Shown here one piece after another: positions 1-6,362 of a stretch of 9,336 nucleotides of DNA. Numbering within the stretch: the first letter of the stretch is position 1; each line of letters begins with the position of its first letter. Below the pieces are notes generated by a model. It was not told the origin of the DNA. It made no database searches and saw only the letters and a program-made list of their open reading frames with translations. The position numbers and the translations under genes are program-made. The stretch is from UBA2965 sp036526135 (lineage in GTDB: Bacteria > Pseudomonadota > Gammaproteobacteria > Pseudomonadales > Azotimanducaceae), in NCBI GenBank assembly GCA_036526135.1, contig DATCZA010000060.1:1-9336 (forward strand), in the 5' to 3' direction.

Positions 1-2111
1 CGGTGGTGGCCGTGTTCGTGGACGATGTGTACTACTCCAGAAACGCCGTCTCCCTGCTCGACCTGTTCGACATCGAGTCGGTCACCGCCCTGCGCGGCCC
101 TCAGGGAACCCTGTACGGCAGGAACGCCTTCGCGGGCGCCATCGTGGTGCGCACCAAGCGGCCCGACCTGGAACGCCGCGAGCTCGAGCTTCACGTCGAC
201 GTGGGCAACCACGGGCGGCGCAACACGGGCATCGTGGGCAACCTGCCGCTCGGCGACAAAGCCGCGTTCCGGCTTGCCGCCAACTACCATGAGCTGGACG
301 GTTTCTACAAGAACGACGGCGTGGTTCTCGAAAGCTACGACGGCGTGAATCTGGTGACCCGGGTCGACGAGGACAAGAAGGGCGACGGCGAAAACGGCGA
401 GCGCTCGATCCTGATCCGGCCCAGCCTGCGCTTCGAGCCCAACGACGCCTGGCGCATCGACATCATCGGCGAGTACTGGGAAGACAAGGGCGACGGTACC
501 GGCAACTGGTCTCAGTGCTACGAGCCGGGCAGCCTGCCGCCGCCCCTGGGGAACGGGCCGTCAGGAAATCCCGACGTGCACACGGGGCTCTTTGGGTTCC
601 CCTGCAAGGACCCCTTCGGCGATCAGCGTTTCGGCATCGAGGGCGACGGCAGCGACCCCTACGAGGTGGGCTTCAACATGTCGCCGAACCAGACCAAGCA
701 GGACATCTGGGGCATCACTCTGGACACCAGCTACGAGACCGATGCCGGCACGTTCACCCTGGTGGTGAACCATCGGGACGTGGAGGAAGACATCGTCAGC
801 GACACCGACGGCTTCAACTGGAACCTCTTCTCCAGCAGCCGGGTCCAGGACTTCAAGTCCACCCAGGTGGAGGCGCGCTACGCCAACACCTTCAATGACA
901 ACATCGACTTCCTGGGCGGCCTTTTCTACCTCTCGGACGAGTACGCCGTGCAGCAGTTCCTGTGGATCTTCCTGGACAGCGAACTCTTCGGTGGCGGCGG
1001 CTTCGGCCGCGAGAACCCGGCGGTCAGCTGGGGCAGCAACGAGCAGGAGCGCTACTCCATCGCCGGCTACGCCCAGATCGACTGGCACCTGACCGATCAG
1101 TGGACGCTGAACCTGGGCGGCCGCTACAGCTTCGAGAAGAAGAAGGACGTGCTGGGCATGGCCATCAACGACAGCGTCTGCCCGGAGGGTGAGACGCCGG
1201 CAACGGCCCTGTGTAACGGCGTACCCTTCTCGGGCAACGACCCCACCGACGTCACCGACATCGACCCGTCCGTGCGCTTCGGACCCGTCAGCGAGGACTG
1301 GAACTCGTTCTCGCCGCGGGTGGGCCTGGAGTACCGGGTCACCGACGACGTGATGCTGTTCGGCTTCTGGCAGCGCGCCTTCAAGTCCGGCGGCTTCGTC
1401 AACAACGCGGGCACGCTGGACGTGTTCCAGAGCCCCTATGACGACGAGCAGGTGGACAACTACGAGTTCGGCATCCGCAGCGAGCTTTTCGACAACCGGC
1501 TGCGCCTGAATGCCAACGTCTTCTTTGCCGAGTACAAGGACCTGCAGCGGGGCGTGATCCGGGAGGCGAACACCTCCACCGGCCAGGAGACCTTCGTGGA
1601 CAACGCCGCGGGGGCGGAGTCTTTCGGGGCCGAACTCAGCTTCAGCTTCGTCCCCGTGGCCGGGCTGAACATCAATGGCAACATCGGCTACCTGGACATC
1701 GAGTACAAGGGCTTCGTCGCTGACCTTACGGGCGACGGCGTGGAGACCGACAACAGCGATCTCGATCTGGTGCGGGCGCCCAAGTGGGATATGAGCATCG
1801 GTGCGAGCTACGAGTTCGACCTGGCCGACATGGGCAACCTGACCATCGGCGCCCGGTTCTCCTACACGGACGACATGGTGCTCACCACGCCCAACGACGT
1901 GGGCTTCTACCGGGACGAGCTGACCACCATCGACGCCCAGGCCGTTTGGGAGTCGGCCAACCGCCGCTACCGGTTCTCGGTGTGGGGCAAGAACCTGTCG
2001 GACAACATCGAGCGCCTGGGCGGTACGCCCGTGGCCACGCTGTTCGCATTCGCCGCCCCCACCCAGCCGCGCCAGTACGGCGCGACCCTGGCGGTGATGC
2101 TCGGCGATTGA
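1..2111 (+). CDS. TonB-dependent outer-membrane receptor, 5'-truncated by window edge
   Basis: This is a TonB-dependent receptor that would carry a substrate across the outer membrane using TonB-ExbBD energy. The frame is already open at the left edge (first full codon at base 3), so the signal peptide, TonB box and first part of the plug lie outside; about 702 residues are visible. Residues 3-54 are the end of the plug domain, with the family hallmark GPQGTLYGRNAFAGAI followed by a TKRPD-type plug end. The rest is a long beta-barrel of alternating aromatic and polar strands, ending in a conserved-looking PRQYGATLAV strand. Four Cys fall in two pairs (172/201 and 393/404) in probable extracellular loops. 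The last residues are LGD rather than the usual terminal Phe or Tyr. The substrate is unknown. It lies upstream of a P450/sulfatase operon, but a minus-strand gene and a terminator-like hairpin intervene, so it is a separate transcription unit. Confidence 0.95.
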   Translation, partial: VVAVFVDDVYYSRNAVSLLDLFDIESVTALRGPQGTLYGRNAFAGAIVVRTKRPDLERRELELHVDVGNHGRRNTGIVGNLPLGDKAAFRLAANYHELDGFYKNDGVVLESYDGVNLVTRVDEDKKGDGENGERSILIRPSLRFEPNDAWRIDIIGEYWEDKGDGTGNWSQCYEPGSLPPPLGNGPSGNPDVHTGLFGFPCKDPFGDQRFGIEGDGSDPYEVGFNMSPNQTKQDIWGITLDTSYETDAGTFTLVVNHRDVEEDIVSDTDGFNWNLFSSSRVQDFKSTQVEARYANTFNDNIDFLGGLFYLSDEYAVQQFLWIFLDSELFGGGGFGRENPAVSWGSNEQERYSIAGYAQIDWHLTDQWTLNLGGRYSFEKKKDVLGMAINDSVCPEGETPATALCNGVPFSGNDPTDVTDIDPSVRFGPVSEDWNSFSPRVGLEYRVTDDVMLFGFWQRAFKSGGFVNNAGTLDVFQSPYDDEQVDNYEFGIRSELFDNRLRLNANVFFAEYKDLQRGVIREANTSTGQETFVDNAAGAESFGAELSFSFVPVAGLNINGNIGYLDIEYKGFVADLTGDGVETDNSDLDLVRAPKWDMSIGASYEFDLADMGNLTIGARFSYTDDMVLTTPNDVGFYRDELTTIDAQAVWESANRRYRFSVWGKNLSDNIERLGGTPVATLFAFAAPTQPRQYGATLAVMLGD

Positions 2112-2123
2112 GCCAACCGGGCT

Positions 2124-2148
2124 CGGAGCGGGCAGAACGCCCGCTCCG
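2124..2148. terminator. GC-rich hairpin between convergent genes
   Basis: A perfect 10-bp inverted repeat, CGGAGCGGGC and GCCCGCTCCG, is separated by a 5-nt loop (AGAAC). It starts 13 nt after the receptor stop and lies 16 nt beyond the stop of the minus-strand DUF454 gene, so it can serve both. Neither side has a clear T run, so it is an imperfect intrinsic terminator; the position and stem strength are the main support. Confidence 0.65.
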
Positions 2149-2164
2149 TCCCCCGGCCCCTGCT

Positions 2165-2548
2165 CTACTGCTCCTCTGCCGGCGGCTCCGGAAGGGTCCA
2201 CAGGAACGCCCCGCCGCCAACCACGACGCATCCCTGCACCGCCAGCAGCCACAGCGGCGCACCGAACCCGAGGCTCACGGCCAGAACGGCCAGCAGACTC
2301 AAGCTGCCCATCCATTTGGTTCGGCGGGAAACCGCGCGGTGTTCGCGCCAGCGCCGGATGGGCGGTCCGAAGTGAACGTGATTGACGAGCCAGTCGTGCA
2401 GACGATCGGATCCTTCGGCGAAGCAGAAGGCGGCCAGCAGCAGGAAAGGCGTGGTGGGCAGCAACGGCAGCGGGATCCCGGCGATGCCGAGAGCGAGGCT
2501 CAACCAACCTCCAGTGATGAACAGCAGCTTCGTCGTTTTTCTGCGCAT
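2165..2548 (-). CDS. DUF454/YbaN-family small inner-membrane protein
   Basis: A 127-residue membrane protein of the DUF454 (YbaN-like) family, whose function is not established. The family signature is plain: PLPLLPTTPFLLLAAFCFA at about residues 26-44, then a soluble stretch with SDRLHDWL and HFGPPIRRW. Hydrophobic segments fall at about 8-27 and 30-45, with two more closely spaced ones in the C-terminal third (about 80-118), and the tail is Pro/Glu-rich. I chose the ATG at 2548 because the next residues (RRKTTK) form a normal positive N-terminus just before the first membrane segment and an AGGA lies 11 nt upstream. The frame stays open to 2650, but the extra 34 residues are not family-like and would overlap the start of the divergent P450 gene. 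It is convergent with the receptor. Nothing ties its role to its neighbours. Confidence 0.9.
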   Translation of the reverse strand: MRRKTTKLLFITGGWLSLALGIAGIPLPLLPTTPFLLLAAFCFAEGSDRLHDWLVNHVHFGPPIRRWREHRAVSRRTKWMGSLSLLAVLAVSLGFGAPLWLLAVQGCVVVGGGAFLWTLPEPPAEEQ

Positions 2549-2631
2549 GCTCGAACAGGTCCTGGGGCAGCCTCCCGCTGTTTGTGCAATCATCAATCCT
2601 AATCGAATCTTGCGATGAACAGGACGCCACC
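2549..2631. promoter_or_regulatory. Divergent promoter region between DUF454 and P450 genes
   Basis: This 83-nt gap must hold the start signals for the minus-strand DUF454 gene and for the plus-strand P450 operon. The stretch 2580-2615 is clearly more AT-rich than the surroundings, as expected for promoter DNA. I do not see a convincing -35/-10 pair, so no exact promoter is called. The AGGA at 2621-2624 is the probable ribosome-binding site of the P450. Confidence 0.35.
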
Positions 2632-3897
2632 ATGAGCGGAAACCGGCCAACCATCGATCCAGCCGTCTTCGCCAGCGCGGAGTACGCGGCGGATCCCTAC
2701 CCGACGCTGAAGCTGCTGCGCGATCACTACCCGGTCTATAACGTTCCAGGCACCGATCACTGGATCATCACCCGCTACGAGGACGTGGTGAACGGCTTCC
2801 GGGATACCGAGAACTTTTCCGCATCTCCCAACGGGGAATCAATCGGCGCGGTGTTTGGCCCAACGCTCATGGAGTACGACGGCGACGACCACACCAAGCT
2901 GCGCAACATCGTCGCGCCGCAGTTCGTCGGCAAGAAGCTCAAGGCCCTGCTGCCCACCGTCGGGCGCAACGCCATGGCTCTCATCAATGCCTTCACCGAG
3001 TTGCACGCCCGCCGGATCGCGGGCCAGGCCGCCGCCGTGGGCGAGATCGACATCGTCGACGACTTTGCCACCCGGCTGCCGCTGAACGTCATCCTCGACG
3101 TCCTCGACCTCCCCCAGGAAGCCCACGAGATGTTTCACCAGTGGTATCCGGCCATGATGAACGGCATCAACGGGGGGCCGGAGCTGCGGGCTCTCGGCGT
3201 GGCGGCCAACGCCGAGTATCACGCCTACTTAGATCCGCTCATCGATGCCCGTAGTCGCAACCCCGCCGACGACCTGCTCTCGCGCCTAGCCGTTGCGGTG
3301 GTGGACGGCCAGAGGATGACCAAGGAGGAGATCAAGTCCTTTGCCAGCCTGATCCTGGTGGCCGGCGCGGAGACCACGGACAAGGCCATCGCCAATCTCT
3401 GGTACCAGCTGCTGGCCAACCCGGAGCAGTGGAAGGCCGTGCAGGCAGACCCCGATCTGCTGGACCAGGCCTTCTCGGAGATGATGCGCATTCATCCCCC
3501 GGCAAGCGCCCAGGCGCGACGGGCGAAACGGGACGTGGAGCTCCACGGCAAGGTGATCCCCGCCGGCGCGTACGTGCAGCTGTCCATCTACGGGGCCAAC
3601 CGGGACGAGCGAGTGTTCAGGGATCCGGATCGTTTCGATCTGTTTCGTGAGGATCTCTACTTCGGCAAGGAGCTGCGCTCCGGCTACCACCAGCAGGGCA
3701 TGGCCGGGCATCTCGGCTTTGGCCTCGGCAAGCATTTCTGCGTGGGCTATCAGCTGGCGCGGGCGGAGACCGTCATCGGCACCCGCATGCTCATGGAGGT
3801 CATCCGCAACCCCCGTTTCAAGACCGGCTCGAAACCCACGCCCATCGCCATCCGCATCGAGCCCTGGAGCCTGCCCCTGGAATTCGACGTGGCCTGA
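2632..3897 (+). CDS. Cytochrome P450 (bacterial soluble, class I type)
   Basis: A haem-thiolate monooxygenase of 421 residues, normal for a soluble bacterial P450. It would insert one oxygen atom into a hydrophobic substrate in the cytoplasm, with electrons from a ferredoxin and reductase that are not encoded here. All core motifs are present: I-helix AGAETT at 244-249 (acid E247, T248), K-helix ExxR at 283-286, the ANRDE...DPDRFD meander region, and the haem loop FGLGKHFCVG at 363-372 with Cys370 as the iron ligand. The N-terminus is hydrophilic, with no signal or anchor. I chose ATG 2632 because AGGA lies 7 nt upstream; a GTG at 2584 in the same frame would add 16 atypical residues. It is the first gene of a tight + strand run (23 nt to the crotonase). 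The substrate is unknown; the CoA and sulfatase neighbours suggest catabolism of a lipid-like or terpenoid/steroid-like compound, which is inference. Confidence 0.97.
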   Translation: MSGNRPTIDPAVFASAEYAADPYPTLKLLRDHYPVYNVPGTDHWIITRYEDVVNGFRDTENFSASPNGESIGAVFGPTLMEYDGDDHTKLRNIVAPQFVGKKLKALLPTVGRNAMALINAFTELHARRIAGQAAAVGEIDIVDDFATRLPLNVILDVLDLPQEAHEMFHQWYPAMMNGINGGPELRALGVAANAEYHAYLDPLIDARSRNPADDLLSRLAVAVVDGQRMTKEEIKSFASLILVAGAETTDKAIANLWYQLLANPEQWKAVQADPDLLDQAFSEMMRIHPPASAQARRAKRDVELHGKVIPAGAYVQLSIYGANRDERVFRDPDRFDLFREDLYFGKELRSGYHQQGMAGHLGFGLGKHFCVGYQLARAETVIGTRMLMEVIRNPRFKTGSKPTPIAIRIEPWSLPLEFDVA

Positions 3898-3920
3898 AGC
3901 CGCCGGAAAGGGGGAGAGTG

Positions 3921-4691
3921 ATGACCGTAGACGTTAGACAGGTCGGCCGCGTCACCGTGGTCACCATCGACCGCCCCGAAGTTCGCAACGCCGTGGACGG
4001 TCCCACCGCCGACGCCCTGGCCGAGGCGTTTTCGGCATTCGACGCGAACGACGCGTCAGACGTCGCCGTGCTCACCGGAGGCGATGGCGTTTTCTGCGCG
4101 GGCGCAGATCTGAAAGCCGTCGCCGCCGGCGCCGGGCCCCGATTGCGCGAGACCGGCAACGGGCCCCTCGGATGCACGCGCATGCTGCTCTCCAAGCCCG
4201 TCATCGCGGCGGTCGAGGGGTTCGCCGTGGCCGGCGGCCTGGAGCTGGCACTGTGGTGCGACATGCGGGTGGCAGCCTCCGATGCCGTCTTCGGCGTCTA
4301 CTGCCGGCGCTGGGGCGTACCGCTGGTGGACGGCGGCACCATCCGGCTGTCCCGGCTCATCGGCCACAGCCACGCGCTGGATCTGATCCTCACGGGCCGG
4401 GGCGTCTCGGGGGACGAGGCGAAAGCCATGGGTCTGGCCAACCGCATCGCGCCGCCGGGTGAAGCCCTCGAAGCGGCCATGAAGCTGGCCCGGAGCCTCA
4501 CGGAATTTCCCCAGCTGTGCCTGCGCAACGACCGGCTTTCTTCCTATCGCCAGTGGTCGATGCCACTGGAAGATGCGCTCAGGGAGGAGACGCGTCTGGG
4601 ACTGGAGGTCATCCGATCCGGCGAGACCCACAAGGGCGCTGCCCGGTTCGCGGACGGCAAGGGCCGTCACGGCGACTTCGGTGACATATAG
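3921..4691 (+). CDS. Enoyl-CoA hydratase/isomerase (crotonase) family protein
   Basis: A 256-residue crotonase-fold enzyme, full length for the family, acting on an acyl-CoA thioester in the cytoplasm. The CoA and oxyanion-hole motifs are clear: CAGADLK at 59-65 and EGFAVAGGLELALWCDM starting at 99. Glu108 in GGLELA matches the first catalytic Glu of classical hydratase (Glu144 of rat mitochondrial enzyme). The second one (Glu164, in FGQPE) aligns with Cys128 in FGVYC, and GAGGT is replaced by VDGGT with Asp137. The enzyme may therefore not be a plain enoyl-CoA hydratase; isomerase, racemase-like or hydrolase activity is possible. ATG 3921 is preferred over the adjacent GTG at 3918 because it is the better codon and both sit behind the same GGGGGAG. 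The gap after the P450 is 23 nt and 12 nt remain before the sulfatase, so co-transcription is likely. Confidence 0.93.
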   Translation: MTVDVRQVGRVTVVTIDRPEVRNAVDGPTADALAEAFSAFDANDASDVAVLTGGDGVFCAGADLKAVAAGAGPRLRETGNGPLGCTRMLLSKPVIAAVEGFAVAGGLELALWCDMRVAASDAVFGVYCRRWGVPLVDGGTIRLSRLIGHSHALDLILTGRGVSGDEAKAMGLANRIAPPGEALEAAMKLARSLTEFPQLCLRNDRLSSYRQWSMPLEDALREETRLGLEVIRSGETHKGAARFADGKGRHGDFGDI

Positions 4692-4703
4692 CGCCCATTG
4701 GTC

Positions 4704-6314
4704 ATGAGCAAGGGGAGCAGAAAACGGCTGACGCTCGGGCTGGTCCTTGGTGTCGGGGCTCTGGGGGTCGCTCTGGGATGGCCGATTCCCGACTCGGAAC
4801 GCTGGGAGTTCGGCCCCGACCCAAAACTTGCAGCGGGCAAGACGAGCTATCTGTCAGCGCTCGCGGCGGAGACTTTCGACAAGCGACCCAACGTCCTGTT
4901 AATCGTCACCGACGATCTGGGGCGATACGACCTGTCCGCGTACGGCCACACCGCCGCGCACACCCCCAACATCGACGCCCTGGCGCGGGACGGGGTGCAG
5001 TTCCTCAGCGCCTTCGCCACCGCCGCCATCTGCGCGCCGTCTCGAGCGGCGCTGCTCACGGGACGCTACCAGAACCGCTTCGGTTTCGAGTCTCAGCCCA
5101 TGCAGCGCTACGTGCGCAACCTCGGCGAGTACCTGGGATTCCGCTACCTCATCGACACCGACGAGATGCAGCCGTTTCTTCTCGACACCTATCCCAACGC
5201 TGAGCAGCGATTGCGGCAGGGGCTTCCGGCCAGCGAGATCAGCCTTGGGGACGCCCTCGACGCGGCCGGCTACGCCACCGGCATCTTTGGCAAGTGGCAT
5301 CTGGGATACGGCCCGGAAAACCACCCGCAGGCCTTCGGTTTCGAGCAGCAGTACGGCTTCACCGAAGCCTTCTCGCTTTACGCCAACGAAGGCGCGCCCG
5401 GCATCGTCGAGCACCGCCACGAGCTCTTCTGGGAGGAGCACATCTGGAACATGGGCAGGGAGGGTCCGTCCGCCATCACCCGCAACGGCGAGCCGATTGC
5501 AGAGGCCCGTTACCTGACCGACGCCATCGTCGAAGAGACGAAGCGCTTCGTATCCGACGCCAGGGCCGAGGAAAGGCCCTTCTTCGCCTACGTGCCGTTC
5601 AGCGCGCCGCACACGCCTTTCCAGGCGCGCAGCGAGGACTTTCTCGCGGTGCGGGGTGCCGCAGACCACAACGAGCGCGTTTACCTCGCGATGATCCAGC
5701 GGCTCGACTGGGCCGTGGGCGAGCTTGTCCGATACCTGGAATCCCAGGGAATGCTCGACGACACGCTCATCGTCTTCACCAGCGACAACGGCGGGGCGGC
5801 GTATACCGGCGCCACGGACAACGGCCCTTTGCGCGGCGGCAAGTTCACCCACTTCGACGGCGGTCTCGCGGTGCCTCTCATTCTGGCCCAGCGCGACGTC
5901 CTGGCACCGCGATCCGTCCGCAGACCCGTCATCCTGACCGACCTGTTCGCAACCATTCTCCGTCACTGCGGGCTGGAACTCCCCTCGGACAGAACCTACG
6001 ACTCTGTGGACCTGCTGACCGAACCGGACTCGGACACCGAAAGATCACTGTTCTGGCGCAGCGAATTCAACCGGACCGTGCGCAGGGGCTCGTGGAAGCT
6101 GGTCCAGAACCGGCGAGACGGTCAGCTGCAGCTGTTCAACCTCGCTGACGATCCCGGCGAGCAGCACGACCTGGCGGAGGACCAGCCCGCCGTCGTTGCC
6201 GAGCTCGTCACCGACCTCGACGCGTGGGAGCAGGAGATGGCGCCGGCCCTGTGGCCGCGCGTAATGAACTATCATTACGAGGACGCCATCGGGAGCTACT
6301 GGTTCGCGATCTGA
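4704..6314 (+). CDS. Formylglycine-dependent sulfatase (arylsulfatase-like)
   Basis: A type I sulfatase of 536 residues that hydrolyses a sulfate ester. The motif C110-APSR-114, followed by LTGRY, is the C-x-P-S-R site where Cys is converted to formylglycine by a maturase encoded elsewhere. Metal and active-site residues are in place: D70 and D71 in VTDD, K197 and H199 in GKWHLG, H303 in APHTP, D361 and N362 in TSDNGG, and K380 in PLRGGK. The N-terminus (KGSRKR, then about 18 hydrophobic residues to GW) is a Sec-type signal or membrane anchor with no clear cleavage site, placing the enzyme in the periplasm or tethered to the inner membrane. A segment of about 40 residues (130-172) between the CAPSR and GKWHLG motifs looks longer than in many family members. 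ATG 4704 lacks a good Shine-Dalgarno, but it lies 12 nt after the crotonase stop, so coupled translation is plausible; TTG 4698 is the alternative. The substrate is unknown. Confidence 0.95.
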   Translation: MSKGSRKRLTLGLVLGVGALGVALGWPIPDSERWEFGPDPKLAAGKTSYLSALAAETFDKRPNVLLIVTDDLGRYDLSAYGHTAAHTPNIDALARDGVQFLSAFATAAICAPSRAALLTGRYQNRFGFESQPMQRYVRNLGEYLGFRYLIDTDEMQPFLLDTYPNAEQRLRQGLPASEISLGDALDAAGYATGIFGKWHLGYGPENHPQAFGFEQQYGFTEAFSLYANEGAPGIVEHRHELFWEEHIWNMGREGPSAITRNGEPIAEARYLTDAIVEETKRFVSDARAEERPFFAYVPFSAPHTPFQARSEDFLAVRGAADHNERVYLAMIQRLDWAVGELVRYLESQGMLDDTLIVFTSDNGGAAYTGATDNGPLRGGKFTHFDGGLAVPLILAQRDVLAPRSVRRPVILTDLFATILRHCGLELPSDRTYDSVDLLTEPDSDTERSLFWRSEFNRTVRRGSWKLVQNRRDGQLQLFNLADDPGEQHDLAEDQPAVVAELVTDLDAWEQEMAPALWPRVMNYHYEDAIGSYWFAI

Positions 6315-6362
6315 GCCCGAGGCCCCCGGCGCGCGACTTCGAACGGTTGAGGGACGAGGGCC

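Noticed and set aside
2585..2595. The 11-mer TGCAATCATCA upstream of the P450 gene, repeated at 8700-8710 upstream of the last gene
   Set aside because: It is suggestive of a shared operator, but about ten repeated 11-mers are expected by chance in a window of this size. The distances to the two start codons also differ (36 and 12 nt), and it is not palindromic.
1784..2602. A 272-codon plus-strand frame across the receptor end and the DUF454 gene
   Set aside because: It crosses the terminator hairpin and lies antisense to DUF454. Its composition (Arg/Gln/Pro/His-rich) is that of a GC-rich shadow frame.
561..2654. A 697-codon open frame on the minus strand opposite the receptor and DUF454 gene
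   Set aside because: It is antisense to a clear TonB-dependent receptor and in a different frame from the real DUF454 gene. Its low-complexity Val/Ala/Gly/Arg-rich protein is typical of GC-rich shadow frames, and no domain is recognisable.
4899..5966. A 355-codon minus-strand open frame opposite the sulfatase
   Set aside because: It is a shadow of the sulfatase, whose motifs are all intact on the plus strand. The antisense product is Val/Gly/Glu-rich and has no recognisable domain.
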